From: Echinometra lucunter
Lineage: Eukaryota; Echinodermata; Echinoidea; Camarodonta; Echinometridae
DNA length: 64,000 nt
NCBI GenBank assembly: GCA_029962745.1
Contig: CM057157.1
Span: forward strand, 4,102,826 to 4,166,825
Direction: 5' to 3'
Position 1 is the first letter of the stretch; the number at the start of each line of letters is the position of its first letter. The notes beneath the pieces were generated by a model, which saw nothing but the letters and a program-made list of their open reading frames with translations, was not told where the DNA came from and did not search any database. Below are positions 13,013 to 23,507 of this stretch, piece after piece. The translations under genes and the position numbers were made by a program.

Positions 13013-13090
13013 GAGAGACAGAGAGGGGGGGGGGGGGAGGGAGGGATGAAGGGAGAGAGAAGGGGGGAAAGGAGGAGAAATGAGGGGGTG
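13013..13090 (+). repeat. GA/G-rich tract
   Basis: GAGA dinucleotides and a G homopolymer, then GGGA-type units. Confidence 0.8.
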
Positions 13091-13194
13091 CAATGCTTAT
13101 GAAAACTTTTTACGAAAAACAAAAACAAAAAACCCACAATGATAGCACGTAGAGATAATTTCTAATAAGCGCTTTATAAAATATTGGCTTCCTA

Positions 13195-13232
13195 TTATCA
13201 TTATTATTATTATCATTATTATCATTATCATA

Positions 13233-13274
<42 letters not shown>

Positions 13275-13377
13275 GTTATCATCATTATTATTATTGTTAT
13301 TATTGTTATTATCATCATTATTATTATTATCATTATTATCATTATCATTATTATTATTGTTATTATTATTATTATTA
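13195..13377 (+). repeat. (ATT)n / (ATC)n microsatellite
   Basis: About 180 bp of ATT triplets interspersed with ATC and GTT. Tyr/His, Leu/Ser, Asn/Asp and Ile/Met frames across it are artefacts of the repeat. Confidence 0.95.
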
Positions 13378-13636
13378 AAGATATCCCGCGGTAGTAGCAA
13401 CAGTGTTTTGATCAGTGTTTCTATAGAAAGATATGCTAACTTTGAAACACGAATGGCATGAATCCATGACGGGGCAGGGGATCACATTAATGGAACTAAT
13501 GCACTCCACGAGCGGGGCACCCTCCAAACTGACGCCCCTGTAGGGCTGTAGATGCAGACAAGAGAGGTGGACAAACAGCACAGTGGATCGTTAAGGAATT
13601 TTCGGTTTTTCGGTTTTTCCTTGTAACATAATATGG

Positions 13637-13813
13637 CACTGTTAGAATGGTTGTTAAAAAAATCATTAGGTTGCTTAACGTTATGAACCTACCCACTGTT
13701 GTTTTGAAAGAAAAATTGTATGTAAAACATAATTATGGAGATTTATAAACAACTGATGGTAGGTTAATATTTTCAACAACCTAATGATTCTTAAACAACT
13801 GTTCTAACAATGT
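13637..13813. mobile_element. Foldback MITE, 177 bp
   Basis: Left end CACTGTTAGAATGGTTGTT and right end ending GTTCTAACAATG are inverted and extend about 55 bp inwards. AATCATTAGGTTG on the left is matched by CAACCTAATGATT on the right, and AACCTACC by GGTAGGTT. The centre is AT-rich (TTGTATGTAAAACATA) and shared with 7,831-8,117. It is non-autonomous, and the target duplication is not clear. Confidence 0.75.
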
Positions 13814-14032
13814 ACAAGTTATGCGGGAAAATGACCCCGAAACATTGGAAAGTAATGATGAGAGGTAGTAGGTCAAGTCTATTGAGATGATGTAACATTG
13901 AATGTCAGCATGACAAGAGGTGAGTGTGGAGAAGATGATGAATCACATAGCCAAGATTGCATGAAAATTGAACTCTTCCGTAAAGGAGAGCAAAATGGTT
14001 CGCATCACAGCACACCTGGTGATATGCTAGAG

Positions 14033-14082
14033 ATGGAGAGAGGGAGATAGAGAGAGCGGGAGAGAGGGAGATAGAGAGAGAG

Positions 14083-14118
<36 letters not shown>

Positions 14119-14205
14119 GGATAGAAGGGAGAAGAGAAGAGCAGAGAGGAGAGAGACGAGTGGAGAAAGAGAATTAGGAGAGGGAATGGGGGGAGAGGGA
14201 GAAGT
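14033..14205 (+). repeat. (GA)n microsatellite
   Basis: GA dinucleotides with GGGAGATA interruptions. It gives a Ser/Leu-only minus-strand frame with no biological meaning. Confidence 0.9.
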
Positions 14206-14259
14206 GGTGATATTTAAGTTATCTAGAAAGTTTACAAAATATATCAGATGATATTGATG

Positions 14260-15363
14260 GGGTCCGCCCACTTGACTGAAGGCCCGCGAGACCGAAGGCC
14301 TGCGAGGCCAATTTTTCTCGTATCGTATCGCTATCGGTATATAAAATAATTATGTCTCCTTTAGCATGTTTAGTCCTCGTTCCCGGATGTCACACACCAC
14401 ACACCTTTAATGAAAAAACTTTCCGCTGTCCTATAGACCAATTTCATAACGCAAGAGGGCAGCAGACTGTTCGACACAGTTCGACATACTGCGGTGGGCG
14501 CTCCAACTTTTATAGTACACAAGTCAATAGCGCGTTATATACATTCGTTCGATTTTTTGTTTATTTTGACCAGTATATGCAGATTTATTTTAATATTTGC
14601 AATGAGAAATTATCAGAGAAGTTCAGGTCGCAGCTGTGCGGTGCTCAAATGCCACAAGAATTAGAGAAAGTTTAAAAATTGGAAGCTAACTGAGTGCGAA
14701 ATTCACTCGCTTTTGACTCATGAAGTGTGTTTGTGTGAGAAGCCGTACTCCCTACACAGGTTTCCGTAAGCAATGTGAAGGAATTCGTCGCCAGTGGGTA
14801 AAAACATCAACAGAAAGGACTTTGAAGTCAAGAAACATTATCATTATGTAAATGGCGTAAAATTTAATGAGTGAAAACATGACTTTGCAGAGCTGTGACT
14901 TTGTAAACAAGGTAAGATTTAGGGCTCCCGTTTACTACGGCTTCTATGCTGCAATCGAATTTTTACTGACAAAACTAAGTTGAAAAACCATCGAAATTAC
15001 AAAAATACATCATACCTTCATCCGTCAGATATGACCATTGTCTTACCTCATCTACCCATGTATCCATTTTATTTTATTGATCTAGAATAAAGTAAATGGA
15101 ACAATATCGGGGCATATCTCAAATCTTACATTCATTTTGTACACAGAGCCAATCGCGGTCAGCGCGCTTGCCCACCGCAGCAATGGCGTCGCCGAAAGAG
15201 GGCCAAATACATAAACCGGAGGTGAAATTGGTCTATAATACTTGTTAAACTTCCTTCTGGCACAGGAATTGGTCAGAGCGGTGTACATGATAGATTACAA
15301 TTTGCTATTTTCGGCCTCGCGGGCCTTCGGTCTCCCGGGCCTTCGGTGAAGTGGGTTGTCACC
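14260..15363. mobile_element. Non-autonomous TIR element with 9-bp target duplication (Mutator-like)
   Basis: The direct repeat ATATTGATG flanks the element exactly (14,251-14,259 and 15,364-15,372). Left end GGGTCCGCCCACTT and reverse-complemented right end GGTGACAACCCACTT are homologous. The inverted repeat continues through GAAGGCCCGCGAGACC (left) and its partner on the right. Subterminal blocks are inverted too: TATAGACCAATTTCA near 14,433 pairs with TGAAATTGGTCTATA near 15,223, and CGCCCACCGCAG-type blocks lie inside them. A 9-bp duplication with GG-starting ends suits Mutator-like elements, but no transposase is present. A 107-codon frame inside (14,352-14,675) shows no recognisable domain. 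Confidence 0.7.
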
Positions 15364-15372
15364 ATATTGATG

Positions 15373-15714
15373 CATATATAAATCTTGTCTGGTCGCAGTA
15401 AAATTTATTCTATACTTCCCTTAATTCAGATGGACTTTGAGCCTCTAGTCAACTCCATGTCTGTTTGATAGCAATGATTAACATTTCCTCTGCATAAGCA
15501 AGTGTTTCATGTAGACTAGCTTCATGCAGGCTGTGATGGGGTGCTGCAGCGAATTGGTATCAATGGAAGGCCCTCTGGTTCCTCGAGGTTTATGAAAGCG
15601 AGAAAATAAGGCGATAGAGCGAGGGGACGGTATAGGAAGAGGGACCTGTAATCTTCTTTGCATGCCATATACAGATTCCTGCATGTGTACTCCCATTACC
15701 CCCCTCCCCCCCCC
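15373..15714. other. Single-copy sequence left of the duplicated block
   Basis: The last sequence before copy A. Its counterpart in the second contig would fall inside the N gap or beyond that contig's start, so it appears only once here. It ends in C-rich sequence. Confidence 0.6.
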
Positions 15715-15789
15715 CACCTCCCCCCTCCCACCTTTACCATAACCACCATCACCACGACCGCTCCCACCACCAATCCCCCCCCCCCCTCC

Positions 15790-18740
15790 CCATAACGATG
15801 GAGGATGTGGTATGAGAGGAAGACGATTATCATAAAATATTTGCATACCATCGTGGGAATTTTGGCGGGAGAATGGGGCTGGTTTTGATTGTATAGACGC
15901 GCCCCGCTAAGTTCACCGTCAAGTTGAGCATACCACAACGTGTATAAGACGGCAGCCTTGTTAGCGACACCGTTCTCATAGTAAACTAGTCTTACTCTAC
16001 AGTCAAAATGCAAACCTGTAGTTTGGATAACTGTGGGAGAAATAGTCAGTTCAAGTCACTGAAATTTTACGGATTTTACTTTTAAGGTCAGTGTTTGTTT
16101 ATGTGCATTTCAAAAATGAGAGAAATGGAATTAGGGGTATGTAAAATCTGCAATACCTGAGTTTTTCCCATTCCCTTCAAGGGCATTTAGAATTACTATA
16201 AAGGATACAGTCACATTAACGAGTGCTTTTTATCAACTTTTATCATTTTTATTGGTATTTTAAGCGTTTATCGGAACACCTGAATAGTTGACAGATAATT
16301 TCTATTCAAAAAACCGTCTAAACCCTCCTGCAAACACAGAAACTCTCCGTTTTGATGTATAGGCCAAAATTGGTCTGCAACCATAGACTCTTTCGGCATT
16401 GACCTAAATTCTTATAGACTTGTCTGGCGCCTTTCTCATCAGGATGATGTAGACTTCCATAACCCATCGACATCGTGTGTGTGCTCTAACAACTCCAGAG
16501 CTCATCCATGATACGTATCATTGCACCAGACCGACATAACAGTATATCAAATCTGGATGTATATCGTCCCACTTTTTTTTTCGAAGATTATGTATAACAT
16601 GACATTGTATACTAAACTAATTCCAATGGGGGAAAGCTAAAAATTGAAAAGTGACAGACTATAAGGCAATCCATCCCACTTCCCTATTTTGATCTATAAA
16701 AGGAAAGAATGTTCACTCATATAATTATGGGATATTGCTTTCAAACTGTTCAGACCAATCCTATCGTACAGCAATGAAAATAGAAACTTGTATCTCCAGG
16801 GAAATGCACAAAGAGGTTTGAATACTCCTTTTTCGTGCTATGTCACAGTCTTGTGACCACCAGTTTTATGATTTACATAACATTGAGGTGAAAGTAAAAG
16901 TAATACAGATTTCAAGCATTGCAGTTAACAGTGTAAATGAATACTAATATAAAAATGGCATGTTTACATGGTTTTATAAGGTTCTCAACTGCTAAATGCA
17001 AAAGTCGCCGGCCGGCCTCAGCATTTCCTCCAATCATCTTCCATACACGGGGCAACGCCCCCTTCGTACCCCTCCCTTGCCCCTTCCCATTTGGCCGATG
17101 AGCCAAAATAAGTGCGCTATTAAAGGAGAATCCAAAATTGATATTACTTGAGAATTATACACATTGGCTCTGGCTCATTGTCTGTTTTTTGGCCCATCCA
17201 GCCCATGCCGTATTTATATTATGCACAGAAAATGTACATGCTGTAAGAGACTCACAATTTTTTTTTTTCATGATTGATGGTGGAAAATGAGAGCATAAGA
17301 TTTATATCTTTTGACGAATAATAAAATCTTGAAAATGTATATCAAATGCCTCTTATTTTCTTCTTAGTAGAAATCTGAAGAAAAAAAAAGAAATACAGCT
17401 GACTTGAAGCCAAGATGACAGGCACGTCGATTGATTACTTTGTTTTTACAACAGACTTTTATTAATGTTTCAATTGAAGTGTCAAGAAAGACACTTGTCT
17501 ATCATCTCGTTTTCTTGTTTGTAATGCAGTATTTTCAAGCTATTGTCTCTGTACATAATAGAGAGATTGCTGAACAATGTTTTAGAAACAAGAAAAAATG
17601 GAGAGCGGCATAACCTTGAAGTAGAATAACTTACCAGCACTAAATTTTCGTGCCCTGTACTGCAATGAAAAAATACATTCGTGACAAACTTTCTGTTTTC
17701 ATGGTTGTGCAAAGCTGCTGTGTAAATGCTATGATCATAGTGTGATAGATATGATTATGGGGAGCGTGTTGAATGTTCAATTATCACTGAACAAAGCTCA
17801 AAGCTGGAAGTTGGGAGTAGTAAAACTCCCATCTCTCTGACCCAAGCCTATGAGGTGCCATCATCTTCACTGATCTTCACGCCAAAGCCTGTTCGCTATT
17901 GCATAATTATCACGAAGCCCGTTATAATACCATAAAAGGACATTGTTTGTTTAGAGTAATAGGGCCCCTATGGTTCGATACTATTTCTATCTTGATAATA
18001 TCTGTCTCACTCTCTCATCAGTATGAGCTATGAGTCAACTATCATGACTCGTTTTTTCCATATCCGCCAATCAGCGCTGTTCTCCCGGCCAACTCCCACG
18101 ACGAGCCCTTGGCGAGCCCCCAACGTTCCCCAAAACATGAACAGAACTTTAAGAGTGAGTCAATGATATGTTTACGTTCATTTTAAGTTCATTTTCACTA
18201 TCCATTCATCTTCTGCTAGGAAGCCTATAGAGAAAGCATTTAGCCTTCTAAAAATCAACACGAAATACATGTACGTAGATAAAAGGTGAGCGACTGCATT
18301 ATTTGTATACATTTCTGCCAGTATCAAATTTACTCTATTTGTTTACAGAAGCTGTTTGTGGATGAAATTTATTTTAGCATTAGCACTCACTGACTGGTAA
18401 GAAGTTGTCTTATCTACAAATAATTCAATTTAATCACATTATTAAAGACAAACATTATTACAATCTATTACCAAATTAATGACTTAGTAACACACCAAGA
18501 TGAACCAATGAGGTATTGATTGACAGATTAATACTTTATCCATTTCAAATTTTATTTTACAAACTGATATTGACAAATTTTTTCATCGCTCCAATAAGTA
18601 GTGTTATACTTGATGTGTTTTCAGAATCGCTATTGTTACAAGGAGAGAATTCCCATGAACTCTAGATGTCAAATAATCATTGTGAATGATAATTGTTAAT
18701 CTTCATGGACACAAAAACCAAACGAGCCTATGAGAACAGG
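15790..18740. other. Non-coding part of copy A
   Basis: Intergenic sequence matched at 35,465-38,422. It includes a GC-rich patch at about 17,007-17,100 and no supported gene. Short open frames on either strand (for example 17,482-17,712, minus) are kept in both copies, but the whole block is nearly identical, so this is no evidence of selection. Confidence 0.55.
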
Positions 18741-18748
18741 AAAGAACC

Positions 18749-19290
18749 CAGTGGCGGCACCAAGGGGGGGCATGGGGGGGCATTTGCCCCCCCACTCAGA
18801 AGCTTTGCCCCCCCAGTTGCCCCCCCAGAAATTTTGAGGACTGAAAAGAAAAATTATACTGTAATTTGTAAATAAGTAGATGTTGTCATAAACATCATAT
18901 TCAAGCTGTGAAGTGCTCTAAAATACCATTTTCCGCTCTTCAAAACTTCGATTGAAAACAAAAAAGTGGTTATTTTTGGCTCGCTCGCTTCGCTCGCTCG
19001 TCATATTTTAAAATTTCTTTTCTAAAATGCGATTAAAAACAAGAAAAGTAGCCATTTTTGGCTCGCTCGCTTCGCTCGCTCGCCATATTTCAAAATATTT
19101 ATTCGAAAATGCGATTAAAAACCGAAAAGCGGTTATTTTTTGTTCGCTTGCTTCGCTTGCTCACAAAATTGATGTTAAAATGTGTGTAAGAGGATGCAAA
19201 AAAAAAATTGACTGCCCGGCCCTGCCCCCCCACCATTTTCTTTTGCCCTCCATTTGCCCCCCCACTTTAACAATCCTGGTGCCGCCACTG
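18749..19290. mobile_element. hAT-like non-autonomous element, 542 bp, present only in copy A
   Basis: Perfect inverted termini, CAGTGGCGGCACCA and TGGTGCCGCCACTG. An 8-bp target duplication, AAAGAACC, flanks it at 18,741-18,748 and 19,291-19,298. Copy B has the uninterrupted site AAAGAACC once, at 38,423-38,430. CAG-starting ends with an 8-bp duplication are the hAT signature. Inside are a G-run/C-run pair and three tandem units of about 81 bp, each carrying a TTCGCTCGCTCG-type block (about 18,978, 19,060 and 19,141). No transposase frame; mobilisation would need an enzyme supplied elsewhere. Confidence 0.88.
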
Positions 19291-19298
19291 AAAGAACC

Positions 19299-20696
19299 CC
19301 AAGTCTTGAAATGAAGGGATGCCAAAAAGATTGAAGGACGAAAAAAACAGGCTGGAGGTTCATCGAGGGAAAATGCAGGGCAAAAAGAATTAGAATTAGG
19401 ATAAACTTTTGCCAAAATAGGGGCACTTTTAAAACCTTGCTGCATGTTTCACGAAAAGATTCAAGGAAAACACTACAGAAGGGAAATAAGGTGTACGTAC
19501 TCCTTAATAAATGAGGACCGCAGAAGAGGCTCACGGTTCATATTTATGACAGACACGTTAGAGGAAATATTGATACAACAAAATATTACCAAAAGAAGGG
19601 TACTCGCCCAACCCTGGATGGCAGAGAGAGAGACAATGATTTATGAGTAAACAAAGCCGACCCTGACTTAGCTCGTGCAATGTTTTGCTCTTGAATTTCC
19701 TGTTGATTCATTTCCTCCAATCATTTTAGAGATTAGTGACAGCGCCTCCGACGTGCCCCTCATTCAACCTTGCACTGTGTCATTTAAAGGTCATTACTCA
19801 CGAAATTAATGTAAACAAAGGCAAGTTGGAAAGGGGGTTGGTTCGATAAATATTTGTGGGTTATGTTTTGTTTTGTTTTGTTTTCTCGTTTGTTTCGCAA
19901 CGATTTCCTAGATAACATGTACATTTTCACTGAAATCTGATTACATTAAACTCATTGGATGTTCTAATATCGAAAAATTATCACGTCTCCTAAAATAATC
20001 ATCTTAAAATGTAAACATTTTATAATGATTTAGATATGAAACGTCGTTGGTCCATGGACCGGGACGGCAAGTTTTGTACGATTTCAGAGTTCAGGCCTTG
20101 AGCTTCTTTAATTCTTCTTCTTTTACTACTGACTTGAAAGTAAGGTATTTCAAGTTGAATATGTTTGATCCTAAAACAGTGCATGGGGATACCCGCTGAA
20201 ACAAACACAGGATGCTTACTTTCAGTTTGAGGCCAATTCCCGCTCAATAAAATTTTCCCTAGTTCTGTTTTCAAAATGATTGTATTCTCACGCTCTCAGC
20301 CAATCGCAGACCCCCTTTCCGTCGTGCCCACTACCAAGCCTTTCTCATGAATATTTATAAGGTTGAGGGTCTCTTTGTGTAATTTTGGCGCGATACCAAA
20401 CACTATTGTCGTTATACAGTGTGTGTTGTGTGTGTAACCTTGGTCACACTGTTGATAGGTCATACAGGTCGCCAGTTATTCAATCGATATGACGGTCTGG
20501 AGGTCCTATGTTTTGGTTGCAAAATGATTAATAACAACAGACATGTGAAATGTAAACATTGGCAGGTAGATAGAGTATAATGATATTGAGTGATAAACTA
20601 AAGTTAGATAAATAACAGATATATACATGTACACATTAATTTATTCATTAATTCATTTATTTCTATTATAGAAGTAAATAAATTTACTACTAAGCT
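19299..20696. other. Non-coding part of copy A
   Basis: Intergenic, matched at 38,431-39,826. Contains a TTTTG pentamer run near 19,866-19,884, shorter in copy B. No gene seen. Confidence 0.55.
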
Positions 20697-20708
20697 ACTA
20701 CTACTATA

Positions 20709-21212
20709 ATAGTAGTAGTAGCGTAGTAGTAGTTGTCGTAGTAGTAGAAGTAGTACTGTAGTAGTAGTCGTAGTAGTCGTAGTAGTCGTAGTAGTCGTAG
20801 TAGTCGTAGTAGTCGTAGTAGTCGTAGTAGTCGTAGTAGTCGTAGTAGTAGAAGTAGTAGAAGTAGTCGTAGTAGTAGAAGTAGTCGTAGTAGTAGTCGT
20901 AGTTGTCGTAGTAGTCGTAGTAGTCGTAGTAGTCGTAGTAGTCGTAGTAGTAGAAGTAGTAGAAGTAGTCGTAGTAGTCGTAGAAGTAGTCGTAGAAGTA
21001 GTCGTAGAAGTAGTCGTAGTTGTCGTAGTAGTCGTAGTAGTCGTAGTAGTCGTAGTAGTCGTAGTAGTCGTAGTAGTAGTCGTAGTCGTAGAAGTAGTAG
21101 TAGTAGTCATCGTCGTCGTCGTCGTCGTAGTAGTAGTAGTAGTAGTAGTAGTAGTAATAGTCGTAGTAGTAGAAGTATAGTAGTAGTAGTGGTAGTAGTG
21201 GTAGTAGTAGTG

Positions 21213-21249
<37 letters not shown>

Positions 21250-21366
21250 TAATAGTAGTAGTAGTAGTAGTGGTAGTGGTAGTGGTAGTGGTAGTGGTAG
21301 TGGTAGTGGTAGTGGTAGTGGTAGTAGTAGTAGTAGGAGGAGGAGGAGGAGGAGGAGGAGGAGTAG
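20709..21366 (+). repeat. TAG/TCG trinucleotide array, copy A
   Basis: About 658 bp of TAG triplets with regular TCGTAG hexamer subarrays, GTCGTCGTC near 21,109-21,127, TGGTAG hexamers near 21,270-21,320 and GGA at the end. It opens with CTACTACTACTATAATAGTAG, a palindromic turn from CTA to TAG. The allele at 39,839-40,795 is longer and differently arranged. Long homopolymeric-amino-acid frames across it are artefacts. Confidence 0.95.
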
Positions 21367-22334
21367 CAGGTTATTAAACACAGAAATACCATGTGTATGT
21401 CCATGCCATGGGAGTCACTATAGAGGACGGTGGCTGCTATAGAGAGGTTTCCGCTAAGACAGGGTGGCTGTAGTTGTGTTGTTGTTGTTGCTTTTGTTTG
21501 AACAAGTCACGATGATATTTGGCACCGCCATAAGAAACCACGTGACTGTAGTCATGTGACATTTGTTTACATGCAGGTTGATGATACAACCACGCTGTAG
21601 ACCGTATCAGAATGTTACCATTTTCTCATGGTCATATATTGATTTATTCACATTGATGCGGTGTAAGACATTGATTATATCAATTGAAAACGGGATGTCT
21701 GTTTTAAAGAACTCACTCGCATGACTGAAATTACATGATATTGCCCTGGATAGGATATCTAGCGGAAAGACCTACATAACGAACCTTTACTATATAAACA
21801 TGACATAATCCATCGTTCGATTCGATCGAAGGCGGGAAAAGACATAGCATATATTTCACACGATGGTCTAATTTATTTCACCATATACCTCATTTTGTCT
21901 TTTTGTGTTTTTTTTTTTTCTATTTATTTGTTTTTTTGATTTCTGCTGATGGTCTTGATATTTTATGTTTATGAGTTAAAATGTTTCATAAATTCATACG
22001 GATATATGTTTCCATGGATTGTTGATAAATAATCTAGACAATATACTCTTATCTATCAATACATCCCCCCAACATGGATATTACTACAAAGTATATGACG
22101 GCGTTTAATGGTTACAGGCGACAAAGAAAGAGGGCTACGTGTGGTTTTTCCCCGATCCCCCGTCCATCGTCACTGCCATGGCCATGTATCGTATTCTATG
22201 ACCCCTTGCGTTGGGCTATCCATTCAGAGAATAATACACAAAATCAATACTATAGTCTGTGTTATCATTACTAGTATAGCGATTGTCACAATGGAAATGA
22301 CGCTCGCAAAATTTGGCGCCGTTCCATTTCTATT
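21367..22334. other. Non-coding part of copy A
   Basis: Intergenic, matched at 40,796-41,761. A frame starting at 22,108 appears longer only because it reads into the foldback insertion at 22,338, so it is not a gene. Confidence 0.6.
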
Positions 22335-22337
22335 AAA

Positions 22338-23507
22338 TAAGCGAAGGGCCAAAGTCAAATATCTAGCTTATTTTTTGAGTTCGTTCCACCATCTGTACAA
22401 ACTAAGTAGACCATGCTCATTTTCAAGCTTAAAGCATAACAAACAATATTCAAGAGGTCTACCTCAAAAAATTAGTAGCGAAAGCTTCCAAATCCAAGAT
22501 GGCGTCCAAAATGGCCGCCATTTAGATGGAATTTGAATTTTTCAAGATAAAATTTGATAGAAACATCCAATTGCAACAAAATTGGTCTCATCTGAAAGAG
22601 AATTAAATTCCCTGCAGTTTGATGCCATTTGTGAGTAATGTCAAAGTAATTCGGTCCAGATATTTAGTCAAAAAGTGTGTTTTTTGACATTTTTTTCCCA
22701 AAAACTGAAAATTTGCAAAATGCATGATTTAGCATAAATCAAGAAAAAATTTAAGAATTGTCTTGAAACCTTCCAGAAAACTTTCTTGATATTCAATAAT
22801 CATCTGTGGAAAATTAGAAAGCAATACCATTCTCCGTTCTAAATTTATAATGTCTCAAACTTGAAAACTCATATTTCATAAATTTCTCTTCTTGCATATG
22901 CATGTGTTATATTCCCATAGACTATAATGCATTAACATGCATGTACCCTGTACAAAAGTGCAGACGTGGATTTTCATTCTACAAACCAAGAAGGCCTTGC
23001 TTATATTTGTGCTTATTGACATGTTTGTAACTAAATTTGGATGATAGATGCCTTACACAAACTCCAGTGTTATTGGGGAGTCAAAGGTCAAATATGTAGG
23101 TCAAAGGTCAAATGAGGTCAAATGTTAACATTTTCCGTGCATATTTCTACTGGGGTTGGTAACTTTAGAACCATAAGTCCATTTGTAACCAAACTTGGAT
23201 AGTAGATGCCTTTCAGGGACATAACTGGTATTTGAGGGTCAAAGGTCATGTATGTAGGACAAAGGTCAAATGGTAAAATATTCATGCATATTTCTACTGG
23301 GGTGGGTAAGTTTAGAACCATAAGTCCATTTATAACAAAACTTGAATGGTAATTAACCTTTAAGGACCTCATTGTTATTTGGGGGTCAAAGGTCATGGGT
23401 GCAGGTCAAAGGTTAAAGGAGGTCAAATGGTAAAACTTTCCTGCAATTTTCTATTGGGGTTGATAGCTTTAGAACAATGACTCCAAACTTAGATGGTAGA
23501 TGCCCTA
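22338..23507 (+). repeat. Left inverted arm of foldback element 1
   Basis: Reverse complement of about 25,461-26,621, except for about 25 nt just inside the terminal 17 bp. There the left reads AAGTCAAATATCTAGC and the right arm has an unrelated C-rich stretch. The distal part carries AAGATGGCGTCCAAAATGG; the proximal part is built from repeat units of about 145-157 bp with GGTCAAAGGTCA motifs. Confidence 0.85.
23079..23415 (+). promoter_or_regulatory. Cluster of DR1-type GGTCAAAGGTCA motifs in the left arm
   Basis: Direct repeats of the nuclear-receptor half-site with 1-nt spacing lie at about 23,079-23,090 (AGTCAAAGGTCA), 23,098-23,110 (AGGTCAAAGGTCA, perfect), 23,236-23,248 (GGGTCAAAGGTCA), 23,383-23,395 (same) and 23,403-23,415 (last half-site GGTTA). 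Extra AGGTCAAATG half-sites follow several of them. DR1 sites are bound by RXR, HNF4 and COUP-TF type receptors in animals. Binding here is inference only. Confidence 0.5.

Noticed and set aside
20604..21404. Open frame of 266 codons (Thr/Tyr/Ser-rich) on the minus strand
   Set aside because: It is a translation of the TAG/TCG microsatellite; every frame gives a low-complexity product and the composition changes with array length between copies.
22108..22536. 142-codon plus-strand frame at the edge of the foldback element
   Set aside because: It reads from ordinary flank into the transposon insertion. In copy B, without the insertion, the frame stops at a different place, so it is not a conserved gene.
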